The position numbers and the translations under genes were made by a program. A stretch of 64,000 nt of DNA from Nonomuraea typhae (GTDB lineage: Bacteria > Actinomycetota > Actinomycetes > Streptosporangiales > Streptosporangiaceae). The stretch's first letter is position 1; each line of letters begins with the position of its first letter. The notes under the pieces were generated by a model. That model worked only from the letters and a program-made list of their open reading frames with translations, had not been told where the DNA came from and did no database searches. Below are positions 43,113 through 51,854 of the stretch, piece after piece. The stretch is from positions 124,001 through 188,000 of the forward strand of contig NZ_VRLV01000008.1 in NCBI RefSeq assembly GCF_009760925.1, given 5' to 3'.

Positions 43113-44687
43113 TCACCGCCACGCCCGTTCGGCCGTCTCCCGGGCCCACCGGTAGTCGGCCTTGCCCGCGGGTGACCGTACGATCTCCTCCACGAACGCG
43201 TACGTCCGCGGCACCTTGTAGCTCGACAGCCGCTCCCTGCAGTGCGTGTCCAGGTCGCCGGAGCCCAGCGAGACGCCGGGCCTGGGTTCGACGACGGCGG
43301 CCACCCGGCTGCCCCAGCGCTCGTCCGGGATGCCGGTGACCACCGCGTCGAAGACCGACGGGTGGCCTTTGAGCACCGCCTCCACCTCCTCGGGGAAGAC
43401 CTTCTCGCCGCCGGTGTTGATGCACTGCGAGCCGCGGCCGAACACGTTGACCGTGCCGTCGGCGTCCACGGTGGCCAGGTCGCCGGTGAGCAGCCAGCGG
43501 GTGCCGTCGGCGTCGGTGACGAAGGTGCGGGCGGTCTTCTCGGGGTCGTTGTAGTAGCCGAACGCGACCCGGCCGGACTTCGCGACGGTGCCGAGCTGCC
43601 CTTCGGCCACCGGCTTGAGGTTCTCGTCGAGGACGACCAGGTTGGCCGTGGCGTTCGGCTGGTAGCGCAGGCCCTTCTCGGGCGAGGACCCGGCCACGCC
43701 GGAGGCGGTGTAGCCGGACTCGGTCGAGCCGAAGTTGTCGAGGATCATCACGTTCGGCAGCAGTTCCTGTAACCGGTCGCGGACCGCGCCGGTCAGGATG
43801 GCGCCCGTCGAGCTGATCACGAACAGCGAGGACAGGTCGTAGGAGCCGTTCTCCAGCGCCTCGGTCAGCGGCCTGGCCATGGCGTCGCCGGTGATGTTCA
43901 TGGTGAAGACGCGCTCCCGCTCGACCGTCCGCCACACGTCGCCGGCGTCGAAGCGGCGCACGTAGGCGATGGTCGCCCCCATCCACCAGGCGATGAACGT
44001 GGCCATCTGCGCCGCCCCGTGCATGAGCGGCGGCGCCGCCATCATCACCATCGGCCCGGCTTTGACGGCCTCGTCGACGACCTCCTGCGGGGTCGCGCGC
44101 GGCTCGCCGTACGGATTGCCGCCCCCGAACGCCATGAACAGGTCCTCGACGTGCCACATCGCGCCCTTCGGCAGGCCCGTGGTGCCGCCGGTGTAGATGA
44201 TGTAGACGTCCTGGCCGCTGCGCTCGGGGAAGCCGCGCGTGTCCGGCTGGCCCGCCAGCGCCAGCTCGTACGGCACGGCCGCGGCCGACCGCCCGCCCAC
44301 GGAGACGAGGTGTCGCAGCTTGGCCGCCTGAGGCGCCACGGCCGCGACCCGTGACTCGAACTCCACGTCGTAGATCAGCGCCACGATGTCGGAGTCGTTG
44401 TACAGGTACAGCAGCTCGGCCTCGACGTAGCGGTAGTTGACGTTGACCGGCACCGCCCGGAGTTTGAGCGTGGCCAGGAGGCCGGCGACGTACTCGATGC
44501 CGTTGTACAGGTGGAGGCCGACGTGCTGGCCGGGGCCGACGCCGAGCCCTTCCAGGTAGTGGGCCAGCCGGTTGGCTTCGGCGTCGAGTTCGGCGTAGGT
44601 GCGGCGTTCGTCGCCGCAGACGACGGCGACCCGCCGGCCGATCCGGTCGGCCAGCGCTTCGAACAGGTCCGCGTGGTTGAACTCCAT
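43113..44687 (-). CDS. FadD19-like acyl-CoA ligase
   Basis: A 524-residue adenylate-forming ligase. The AMP motif is YIIYTGGTTGLPKGAMW, followed by GDAMARPLTEAL, the hinge region GRGSQCINTGGEKVFPEEVE and the catalytic Lys in RSPAGKADYRWA. From memory these lines match the mycobacterial sterol side-chain ligase FadD19, which activates cholestenoate and C-24-branched sterol side chains to CoA thioesters. ATG 44687 overlaps the Ltp3-like stop (ATGA), so it is the last gene of a five-gene coupled operon. Confidence 0.85.
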   Translation of the reverse strand: MEFNHADLFEALADRIGRRVAVVCGDERRTYAELDAEANRLAHYLEGLGVGPGQHVGLHLYNGIEYVAGLLATLKLRAVPVNVNYRYVEAELLYLYNDSDIVALIYDVEFESRVAAVAPQAAKLRHLVSVGGRSAAAVPYELALAGQPDTRGFPERSGQDVYIIYTGGTTGLPKGAMWHVEDLFMAFGGGNPYGEPRATPQEVVDEAVKAGPMVMMAAPPLMHGAAQMATFIAWWMGATIAYVRRFDAGDVWRTVERERVFTMNITGDAMARPLTEALENGSYDLSSLFVISSTGAILTGAVRDRLQELLPNVMILDNFGSTESGYTASGVAGSSPEKGLRYQPNATANLVVLDENLKPVAEGQLGTVAKSGRVAFGYYNDPEKTARTFVTDADGTRWLLTGDLATVDADGTVNVFGRGSQCINTGGEKVFPEEVEAVLKGHPSVFDAVVTGIPDERWGSRVAAVVEPRPGVSLGSGDLDTHCRERLSSYKVPRTYAFVEEIVRSPAGKADYRWARETAERAWR

Positions 44688-45838
44688 CAGGGCTTCTCCC
44701 GTCCGACGACCCACATCGCGAAGAACTGGGCTCCCCCGCCATAGGCGTGACCGAGCGCCAGCCGGGCGCCGTCCACCTGGTGTTCTCCCGCCATCCCCCG
44801 GACCTGCTGCGCAGCCTCGGCGAACCTGATCAGCCCGGAGGCGCCGATCGGGTTGGACGACAGGACGCCGCCCGAGGCGTTCCACGGGATGTCGCCGTCG
44901 AGCGCGGTGGCGCCCGATTCGGTGAGCTTCCATCCCTCGCCCTCGGCGGCGAAGCCGAGGTTCTCCAGCCACATGGGCTCGTACCAGGAGAACGGCACGT
45001 AGGTCTCGGCGACGTCGATGTCCCGGCGCGGGTCGGTGATGCCGGCCTGCCGGTAGACGTCGGCGGCGCAGTCCTTGCCGCCCTGGGGGCTGACCGTGTC
45101 GCGACCGGCCCGGAAGATCGGCTCGGACCGCATCGCCGTACCGTGGACCCAGGCGGGCGCGCCGGTCACGGCCGATTCCGCGGCGAGCACCATCGCGCAG
45201 GCGCCGTCGCTGGACGGGCAGGTCTCCAGGTAGCGGATGGGCTCCCAGAGCATGGGCGTGGCCTCGACCATTTCGCGGCTGATGCCGGGGATCTTCAGGT
45301 GGGCGTACGGGTTCTTCAGCGCGTTCTGCCGGTCTTTGACCGCGACGAGCGTGCCGATGTGCTCGGGAGCGCCGGAGCGGCGCATGTACTCGCGGATGTG
45401 CGGGGCGAAGTAGCCGCCCGCGCCGACGACCAGCGAGGCGTTGAACGGCAGGTGCGTCGACAGCGCCCACGTGGCGTTGGACTCCGACTGCTTCTCGAAG
45501 GCCACGACCAGCACCCGGTCGTGCACGCCGCCCTGGATGAGCGAGGCGCCGACCAGCGCGGTGGAGCCGCCGACGGAGCCGGCGGTGTGCACGCGCATCA
45601 TCGGCTTGCCGGCGGCGCCGAGCGCGTCGGCGAGGTACGCCTCGGGCATCATGACGCCTTCGAACAGGTCGGGCGCCTTGCCGATGACGACGGCGTCGAT
45701 GTCCTTGAACGTCAGCCCGGCGTCCTCCAGCGCCCGCAGCGCCGCCTCGCGCACCAGGCCGGCGATGGAGACGTCGCGCCGCTGGGTCGTGTAGCGCGTC
45801 TGGCCGACGCCGATCACCGCGCAGGCGTTTCCCATCAT
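44687..45838 (-). CDS. Ltp3-like thiolase-fold (lipid-transfer/aldolase) protein
   Basis: A 383-residue thiolase-superfamily protein without the nucleophilic Cys: the position reads VHTAGSVGGSTAL, with Ser. The C-terminal LGHAYGGGAQFFAM keeps the late His. Length and context fit Ltp3 of sterol degraders, which with Ltp4 and a DUF35 protein cleaves C-24-branched sterol side chains by retro-aldol chemistry. Its ATG (45838) overlaps the stop of the next gene. The family assignment rests on length, missing Cys and neighbours. Confidence 0.82.
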   Translation of the reverse strand: MMGNACAVIGVGQTRYTTQRRDVSIAGLVREAALRALEDAGLTFKDIDAVVIGKAPDLFEGVMMPEAYLADALGAAGKPMMRVHTAGSVGGSTALVGASLIQGGVHDRVLVVAFEKQSESNATWALSTHLPFNASLVVGAGGYFAPHIREYMRRSGAPEHIGTLVAVKDRQNALKNPYAHLKIPGISREMVEATPMLWEPIRYLETCPSSDGACAMVLAAESAVTGAPAWVHGTAMRSEPIFRAGRDTVSPQGGKDCAADVYRQAGITDPRRDIDVAETYVPFSWYEPMWLENLGFAAEGEGWKLTESGATALDGDIPWNASGGVLSSNPIGASGLIRFAEAAQQVRGMAGEHQVDGARLALGHAYGGGAQFFAMWVVGREKP

Positions 45839-46818
45839 GCCTCCAGGACGGTCACGAGGTTGTGCTGCAGGCAGGGGCCGCCCGCGGCGTGGCCCACGGT
45901 GCGGCTCGCCCGGCCGTCGATGATCTGCCGGGCGGCCTCGCCGATGCGGATCAGGCCGGTGGCCATGACGGGGTTGGCGGCCAGCGGGCCGCCGCTGGGG
46001 TTGATCACCGTCTCCGCGGGCAGCTCCAGCGCCTCCTTGAGGATGATCTCCTCGTGGGCGAACTGGGCGTGCAGCTCGGCCACCTCGACGGGCCCCTTGC
46101 CGACCCCGGCCGCACGGGCGGCGTCGGCGGCGGAGGGCGAGCGGGCGAGATCGCGCATGCCGAGGTAGTGGGGTTCGATGCGGTGGGCGATGCCCCGGAT
46201 GTAGGCGGGGTTCGCGCACAGCCCGCGGGCCTGGTCGCCGACCGCCAGGACCACGGCCGCGGCGCCGTCCGTTATGGGTGGTTCGTCGCCGTCGGGGGGA
46301 AGGTCCAGCGCGTAGGGGTTCGCCCGGCCGTCGGTACGGCTGCGCCGTACGATCTCGTCGAGCTGGGCCTGCGGCGCGCCCAGGGCGGCGCGCTGGAGCC
46401 CGGCCATCGAGAGCTGGTCGAGGCCCAGGGGCTCCAGGTAGTAGGGGTCGAGCTGGAGGGTCATGATCGTGCGCAGGTCGCCGAGCGAGGACTTGCCGAA
46501 GCCGTAGACCAGGGCGGTGTCCACGTCTCCGTGCTGAAGGCGGACCCAGGCTTCGTACAGCGCCCAGGCGGCGTCCATCTCGACGTGGCTCTCGGAGATC
46601 GGCGGCCAGGCACCGAGCGCGTCGAGCGCGGAGACGAACGAGAACGGCGCCCCGGCCAGGTAGTCGCAGCTTCCCGAGCAGGTGAAGCCGAAGTGGCGCA
46701 GCCCGGTCTGCTCGCGGACCGCGTCGATGACCGGGAGGATGAGCTCGGGTTCCGAGACGCCGCTGTCGTGGTCGGTGTGCTGGGTCTGGGCGAAGGCGAC
46801 GACGGCCACATCGCGCAT
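45835..46818 (-). CDS. Ltp4-like thiolase-fold protein
   Basis: A 327-residue thiolase-fold partner protein. It has a distinctive FTCSGSCDYLAG near residue 50 and the C-terminal VGHAAGGPCLQHNLV. No standard thiolase active-site Cys in the right context is seen. It probably forms a heteromer with the neighbouring 383-residue protein, as Ltp3 and Ltp4 are thought to. It overlaps its neighbours on both sides (ATGA downstream, TAATG upstream). Confidence 0.8.
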   Translation of the reverse strand: MRDVAVVAFAQTQHTDHDSGVSEPELILPVIDAVREQTGLRHFGFTCSGSCDYLAGAPFSFVSALDALGAWPPISESHVEMDAAWALYEAWVRLQHGDVDTALVYGFGKSSLGDLRTIMTLQLDPYYLEPLGLDQLSMAGLQRAALGAPQAQLDEIVRRSRTDGRANPYALDLPPDGDEPPITDGAAAVVLAVGDQARGLCANPAYIRGIAHRIEPHYLGMRDLARSPSAADAARAAGVGKGPVEVAELHAQFAHEEIILKEALELPAETVINPSGGPLAANPVMATGLIRIGEAARQIIDGRASRTVGHAAGGPCLQHNLVTVLEA

Positions 46819-47714
46819 TAGAGCTCCGCGTCGGGTTCTCCGATGGGGGTGAACCACCGGATGTTGGACATCGACAGGGTGCGTTCTTCCTCGGGCACCC
46901 ATTCGGCGCGCACGCGCATGCCCTGGCGTACCTCGTGGGCGGGGACGCCGCCGACGAGGGCGATCATGGGGACGTCGGCGCCGTCGAGGAGGATGTAGGC
47001 GGAGACGAAGGGCACTTCGGGGGCGCGGGGGTCGGGCAGGTTGTTGATGGCGAAGGTGGTGACGGTGCCGGTGTCGGGCAGTTCCACCTCGTCGGTGATG
47101 ACGTTTCCGCATCCGGGGCAGGACAGGCGGTAGGGGACGTACACCTTGTCGCAGGTGGCGCAGCGGCAGCCGAGGAAGACGCCGCGCTTGATCCCCTCGA
47201 GGAACCGGGTGAGCGACTTGCTTGCCGTGATCTTGTAGGCCGCCCTGACCGGGGAGACGATCGTGGTGACCTCGGGGGCGAAGTGGGAAATGTCGGTGAT
47301 GTGGCCGGTGCGGTCCCGCTTCCAGATCGGGCGCACCCGGGTGCCGTTCTTCAACGCCTTGAGGGTGCCCGCGTCCACCGCGTGCACCAGGGCGGTGTCG
47401 GCGCCGTCCATCGTGATCAGCGCCCAGGCGAACGGGCGGTCCAGCGGATGCCGTTCCAGCGGGGTTTCCACCCAGGTCCAGGCGGTGACCGTGCCCGCCG
47501 GGCCGACCTCGACGTACTCGTCGGTGACCGGCTCGCCACTGGCCGGGTCGTACTCCAGCGGCGGCACCAGCACCCTGCCCTCGACCGTGCGCACGCCGAC
47601 GATCCGCCCGTCGCGCAGTTCGGTCAGGAACCTGCCGATCACCGGCCCGGTCGTGCGCGTGTAGCCGCCGGGGAACTCCAGGACGTGCTCGGCTACCAGC
47701 GGATCAGATGGCAC
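46818..47714 (-). CDS. DUF35 (double OB-fold, zinc-ribbon) protein
   Basis: A 298-residue protein with two OB-fold halves and a zinc ribbon in between formed by CRCATCDKVYVP and SCPGCGN. DUF35 proteins act as obligate partners of Ltp-type thiolases and aldolases, helping bind the acyl-CoA. The size is close to that of the mycobacterial protein encoded beside ltp3/ltp4. GTG 47714 lies within the end of the upstream ligase gene (11-base overlap). Confidence 0.88.
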   Translation of the reverse strand: MPSDPLVAEHVLEFPGGYTRTTGPVIGRFLTELRDGRIVGVRTVEGRVLVPPLEYDPASGEPVTDEYVEVGPAGTVTAWTWVETPLERHPLDRPFAWALITMDGADTALVHAVDAGTLKALKNGTRVRPIWKRDRTGHITDISHFAPEVTTIVSPVRAAYKITASKSLTRFLEGIKRGVFLGCRCATCDKVYVPYRLSCPGCGNVITDEVELPDTGTVTTFAINNLPDPRAPEVPFVSAYILLDGADVPMIALVGGVPAHEVRQGMRVRAEWVPEEERTLSMSNIRWFTPIGEPDAEL

Positions 47715-49248
47715 GGCCGTGTCCCTCCCAGTAGGGCGCGCGGAGCTTGCGCTTGAGCAGCTTGCCGTTGGGCTCGCGGGGCATCTCGGCGATGAAGTCG
47801 ATGGACTTGGGCCACTTCATCCGCGCCAGCCGCCCCTCCAGCGAGGCCAGGATCTCCCCGGCCAGCTCCGGACCCGGCACGCAGCCCTCGGCGGGCTCCA
47901 CGACCGCCTTGATCTGCTCGCCCCACTCCTCGTCCGGGATGCCGAAGACCGCGACGTCGGCGACCTTCGGGTGGACCATGATCTCGTTCTCGATCTCGGC
48001 CGGGTAGATGTTCGCGCCGCCCGAGATGATCATGTCGGCCTTGCGGTCGCACAGGAACAGGAAGCCGTCCTCGGTCAGGTAGCCGATGTCCCCGACGGTG
48101 AAGTAGTCCTTGAGCCGGTTCGCCGCGGTCTTGGCCGGGTCGCCCTTGTACTCGAAGACGACGCCCATCATCTTCATGTAGATCGTGCCCGGGGTCCCGG
48201 CGGGCACCGGTTGCCCGGCGTCGTCCACGATGAGCAGTTCGCTGATCGGCCAGGCCTTGCCGACCGTGCCCGGATGCGCCTTCCACTCCTCGGGGGTGGC
48301 CAGGGTGCCGCCGCCCTCGGTGGCCGCGTAGTACTCGTAGATCACGTCACCCCACCAGGCGAGCATGTCGTGCTTGACCGGGACCGGGCAGGGGGCGGCC
48401 GCATGGATCATCCAGGCAAGCGATGACAAGTCGTACTTTTTCTTGGTTTCCGGGGGCAAGGCGAGAAGTCTCTTGAAATGGGTGGGGACCAGGTGCGAGT
48501 TCGTCACCCTGTGGCGCTCGCAGAGCCGCAGGGTCTCCTCCGCGTCCCACTTGTCCATGTAGACGAGCGTGTGCCCCATGTGCAGCGCCGTACCACCGAA
48601 CTGCGTGACGGCGGTGTGGTAGTTCGGCGAGGTGACGAGGTGCGCGTTGGGCCGGCCCGGCGTGATGCCGAACAACGACAGCAGGAACGTCATCAGCTCC
48701 GCGCCGTCGTCGGGGTCCAGGCCGCTCAGCTTGCGGCGCACGCCCTTGGGCTTGCCGGTGGTGCCCGAGGTGTAGTGCATGGTGGCGCCCGCGGTGCGCT
48801 CCTCGGGCGCGGTCTCCGGACGGCCCGCGGTCAGCTCGTCCATCGGGCGGAAACCCTCGATCGGGTGTACGGCGAAGCGGCGGCCAGGCTCGATGGCCTC
48901 GGCGCCCCGGGTCCCTTCCTCGGCGAAGCGGGGGTGGACGAACAGGGCCCGGGCCTCGCTGTCCTCGACGATGTAGGCGATCTCGGGGCCGGTGAGATGC
49001 CAGTTGATCGGGGTGTAGTACCAGCCGGCCTGGAGCGCGGCCAGGTAGAGGACGAGCCCGTCGGCGCCGTTGGGGACCAGGCCGCAGAAGCCGTCTCCCG
49101 GCTTCAGGCCGAGCTCGCGCAGGCCGTGGACGAGCTGGTTCGATCGGGCTAAGAGGTCACCGGCCCGATGCTCGGTGCCGTCGGGGTCCACGGCGGCGAT
49201 CCAGTCGGGATCCGCCTGCGCCAGCCGCCAGAATCCGAGCGTGCCCAT
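47704..49248 (-). CDS. Acyl-CoA ligase (FadD-type), first gene of the sterol-type operon
   Basis: A 514-residue adenylate-forming ligase with MHYTSGTTGKPKGVRR, a later YYAATEGGG, the hinge DRKADMIISGGANIYPAEIE and the C-terminal Lys in EPNGKLLKRKLR. It should activate a carboxylic acid to its CoA thioester. It is a different subfamily from the FadD19-like protein at the other end of the operon, so the pair may act on different chain stages. ATG 49248 has AGGGAG upstream. A CAAGCGCTTG palindrome lies 64 bases before the start. Confidence 0.87.
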   Translation of the reverse strand: MGTLGFWRLAQADPDWIAAVDPDGTEHRAGDLLARSNQLVHGLRELGLKPGDGFCGLVPNGADGLVLYLAALQAGWYYTPINWHLTGPEIAYIVEDSEARALFVHPRFAEEGTRGAEAIEPGRRFAVHPIEGFRPMDELTAGRPETAPEERTAGATMHYTSGTTGKPKGVRRKLSGLDPDDGAELMTFLLSLFGITPGRPNAHLVTSPNYHTAVTQFGGTALHMGHTLVYMDKWDAEETLRLCERHRVTNSHLVPTHFKRLLALPPETKKKYDLSSLAWMIHAAAPCPVPVKHDMLAWWGDVIYEYYAATEGGGTLATPEEWKAHPGTVGKAWPISELLIVDDAGQPVPAGTPGTIYMKMMGVVFEYKGDPAKTAANRLKDYFTVGDIGYLTEDGFLFLCDRKADMIISGGANIYPAEIENEIMVHPKVADVAVFGIPDEEWGEQIKAVVEPAEGCVPGPELAGEILASLEGRLARMKWPKSIDFIAEMPREPNGKLLKRKLRAPYWEGHGRAI

Positions 49249-49311
49249 CGCGCTCCCTGGTGTGTCGGGGGGTAGAGCTTCTGGCGAGCGTAACGCGGGA
49301 GCAAAGCCCCG

Positions 49312-49325
49312 AGCAAGCGCTTGAT
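49312..49325 (-). promoter_or_regulatory. KstR2-like operator before the ligase/Ltp operon
   Basis: AGCAAGCGCTTGAT fits the published KstR2 consensus AnCAAGnnCTTGnT at every fixed base (consensus quoted from memory). Its core CAAGCGCTTG is a perfect palindrome and is repeated exactly before the EchA19-like gene. Confidence 0.7.
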
Positions 49326-49474
49326 TTCACACATGTCACACCCAGCACCACGAGTCGACTAGAGTTGCCGATTTGTAGGTCTAGCTGCCTAAACGTAATG
49401 AAATAGTCAAGAATCTTCACTTATGTCCGCTTTGGGCACTTCTGTCACAGTTGTTGCGGGATGATGTTCGACGC

Positions 49475-49525
49475 GAGGCGGCGTGTTCCCGAGATCGGGG
49501 GTCTCCTGAAACCCCGCGCCGCCTC
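49475..49525 (+). ncRNA. Structured 5' leader of the surface-protein gene, possible cis-regulatory RNA
   Basis: The arms GAGGCGGCG (49475-49483) and CGCCGCCTC (49517-49525) form a perfect 9-base stem that encloses two possible short hairpins, CCCG-agat-CGGG and GGGG...CCCC. The closing arm ends eight bases before the ribosome site GGGAGAAC. It could be a riboswitch or attenuator-like element; no known class is recognised. Confidence 0.4.
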
Positions 49526-49540
49526 ATCGATTGGGAGAAC

Positions 49541-51103
49541 ATGCGCTTCAACAAATCCCTGGCGGCCGCCGGTGCCCTCGGCCTCGCCGTACTGACCGCG
49601 AGCCCGGCTCTCGCGGAGACCCCCGCGGACATCCCCGCGGCCCCGGTCGAGACCACGTCTCCCGAGGCTCCTGTCGACAAGCCGGCCGAGCCGACGGAGC
49701 AGCCCTCCGAGAAGCCGGCCGACAAGCCCTCTGAGAAGCCCTCCGAGAAGCCGTCGCAGAAGCCCTCCGAGAAGCCTTCGGACAAGCCCGCGGCCAAGCC
49801 CACGGAGTCGGCCAAGCCCAAGCGGAGCGAGGCCAAGGCCGAAGAGAAGAAGGAGGTGGAGCAGAAGGGCTCCATCACCCTCAGCACCGCCACGGCCAAG
49901 CCGGGCGAGGTCATCACGGTCTCGGTCACCTCGACCCGCGAGGCGATCCGGTCCATTTCCTCGCGCGCCTTCTCACCCGGCTCGTGGAACGTGGAGGGCG
50001 ACCGCCTGGAGTACCGCTTCCAGGTCCGCGTCTCCAACGAGCCCGGCAGGCACCCGGTCGACGCCCGCTTCGCCGACGGCTCCTACGCCCGCGCCGAGCT
50101 GACCGTCCAGGAGCAGTCCGCGGTCAAGACGAGCATCACCGTCGACCGGTCCACGGCCAAGCCCGGTGACATCGTCAACGTGAGCGTCAAGTCGGACGGC
50201 CCGGACGTCAAGGCCATCACGTCCCGCGCCTTCTCACCCGGCTCCTGGAACGTTCCCGCCGGCTACAAGGAGTACCGCTTCCAGGTCCGCGTCTCCAACG
50301 AGCTCGGCCGCCACGCGGTCGACGCCCACTTCGCGGACGGCTCCTACGCCCGCACCGAGCTGACCGTGAAGTCGGCCGACAAGCCGGTGCCGGTGACCGG
50401 GCTGAGCCTGGACCTTTCGCCCAGCAGGATCGTGGCGGGCCAGAGCTACTACGCCGGCATCACCACGCAGAACGTCGAGCCCGGCACCCCGGTCACCCTC
50501 ACGGACCCGGCCGGCCGCAAGCACGTCGTGCGCGTGAACGGCTGGGGCGAGGCCCACGTCAGGCTGTCCTCGCCGAAGGGCACCGACCCGGGCCGCTACA
50601 CCGTGCGCGCCTCGCTGCCCAGCGGGCAGAGCCACTCGGCCACCCTCACCGTGGTCAAGCGGCACCCGCAGACCCAGCTCGAGCTGATCCTCGACCCGAA
50701 CCGGGTGTACGCCGGCGGCAAGTTCACCGCCATCGTCGCCACCTCGTCGTTCGGCAAGACGAACTGGGCGACCATCACCGACCCGTCCGGCAAGCGGTTC
50801 TCCGTGAAGATCGGCAAGTCGGGTGTGGGCGCGAAGAAGTTCCACGTGCCCTCCAGCACCCGCGCGGGCACGTACTGGTTCAAGGCCACGCTGTCCAACG
50901 GCAAGACCGACTGGGCCAAGCTGACCGTCAAGCCCAAGTACCGCGCCAGCAACTACTCGCTGACGCCCAAGGGCGGCGCGGCGACCGGCGGCGGCCTGCC
51001 TGAGGGCAACGCCGGCTTCGGCGGCGTGGCGCTCGGCGGCATGCTGATCGCGGGCGGCGCCGGCTCGGCGCTCTTCGCGCGCCGTCGCGCCGAGGAGTCC
51101 TGA
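49541..51103 (+). CDS. Sortase-type cell-surface protein with repeated beta modules
   Basis: A 520-residue secreted protein. The signal peptide is MRFNKSLAAAGALGLAVL ending ALA. Residues 40-100 are a Pro/Lys/Glu-rich stalk (repeated EKPS). Two near-identical beta modules follow, each with SRAFSPGSWNV (about residues 141 and 228), then two or three further Ig-like units. The C-terminus has LPEGN (486-490), a hydrophobic Gly/Ala-rich helix and ARRRAEES, the layout of a sortase substrate though LPEGN is not LPxTG. The sortase gene is next. It starts at ATG 49541 after GGGAGAAC. Confidence 0.85.
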   Translation: MRFNKSLAAAGALGLAVLTASPALAETPADIPAAPVETTSPEAPVDKPAEPTEQPSEKPADKPSEKPSEKPSQKPSEKPSDKPAAKPTESAKPKRSEAKAEEKKEVEQKGSITLSTATAKPGEVITVSVTSTREAIRSISSRAFSPGSWNVEGDRLEYRFQVRVSNEPGRHPVDARFADGSYARAELTVQEQSAVKTSITVDRSTAKPGDIVNVSVKSDGPDVKAITSRAFSPGSWNVPAGYKEYRFQVRVSNELGRHAVDAHFADGSYARTELTVKSADKPVPVTGLSLDLSPSRIVAGQSYYAGITTQNVEPGTPVTLTDPAGRKHVVRVNGWGEAHVRLSSPKGTDPGRYTVRASLPSGQSHSATLTVVKRHPQTQLELILDPNRVYAGGKFTAIVATSSFGKTNWATITDPSGKRFSVKIGKSGVGAKKFHVPSSTRAGTYWFKATLSNGKTDWAKLTVKPKYRASNYSLTPKGGAATGGGLPEGNAGFGGVALGGMLIAGGAGSALFARRRAEES

Positions 51104-51163
51104 GCTCCTGTAGCGGCGATCGGGGAGCGCGGTCCGGGCTGACACCGGGCGGCGCTCCCCTCA

Positions 51164-51197
51164 GGGGTACGGCCCCGCCGGGCCGTACCCCCGTTTT
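51164..51197 (+). terminator. Rho-independent terminator after the surface-protein gene
   Basis: A 12-base perfect stem (GGGGTACGGCCC and GGGCCGTACCCC) with the 4-base loop cgcc, followed by cgtttt. It lies between the surface protein and sortase genes, so full read-through to the sortase is probably limited. Confidence 0.85.
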
Positions 51198-51218
51198 CGA
51201 CAATCCGGGGGGAATGTC

Positions 51219-51851
51219 ATGATCAGGAGCACCCTGATCCAGGCCGCGGCGGCCGTTCTGGTGTTCTCCGGCGGCCTGGCGATCGCCGGTTCCGTCAAGG
51301 GCGAGCCGGCGCCGGCACAGGCTGCCGAGCCGGCCACGACCACGGGGCAGGTCACGCAGCAGGCGCCGGCGTTCGCCGAGGCGGACACGTCGCTGGCGAA
51401 GTCGGAGCCGGTCAGCGTCTCGATCGAGAAGATCGGGCTGAAGGGGGCGCCGATCGACCCGGTGGGCCTCAACGCCGACCAGTCGGTGGAGGTGCCGCCG
51501 CTGGACCGGCCGGAGCTGGTGGGCTGGTACAAGCACCGGCCGACGCCGGGTGAGGCCGGGCCGGCCGTACTGCTGGGGCATGTGGACGCGCACGGCAGGC
51601 CGGCCGTCTTCGCCAAGGCGCACACGCTGCGGCAGGGCGACACCATCGCGGTGAAGCGGAAGGACGGCTCGACGGCGCGCTTCGCGGTGGACTCGGTGGA
51701 GCGGGTGGACAAGGACGCCTTCCCCACGGACAAGGTGTACGGCGCGACGGACGGGGCGGAGCTGCGGCTGGTCACCTGTGGTGGGGCCTTCGACCAGGCG
51801 AGCGGCCACTACGAGGACAACGTCATCGTCTACGCGCACCTCACCGTGTAA
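51219..51851 (+). CDS. Class F sortase
   Basis: A 210-residue transpeptidase with an N-terminal membrane anchor (residues 5-25). The class F landmarks GWYKHRPTPGEAGPAVLLGHVD with His121 and RLVTCGG with Cys187 are present. The third catalytic residue, an Arg normally found a few residues after the Cys (around YRDN), is not visible: the stretch reads FDQASGHYEDN. It probably anchors the neighbouring LPEGN-bearing protein. ATG 51219 has GGGGGGAA upstream. Confidence 0.92.
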   Translation: MIRSTLIQAAAAVLVFSGGLAIAGSVKGEPAPAQAAEPATTTGQVTQQAPAFAEADTSLAKSEPVSVSIEKIGLKGAPIDPVGLNADQSVEVPPLDRPELVGWYKHRPTPGEAGPAVLLGHVDAHGRPAVFAKAHTLRQGDTIAVKRKDGSTARFAVDSVERVDKDAFPTDKVYGATDGAELRLVTCGGAFDQASGHYEDNVIVYAHLTV

Positions 51852-51854
51852 CCT

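Noticed and set aside
47704..49248. Naming the first ligase FadD3 or FadD17
   Set aside because: Motifs show only a FadD-type ligase; the subfamily cannot be set by eye.
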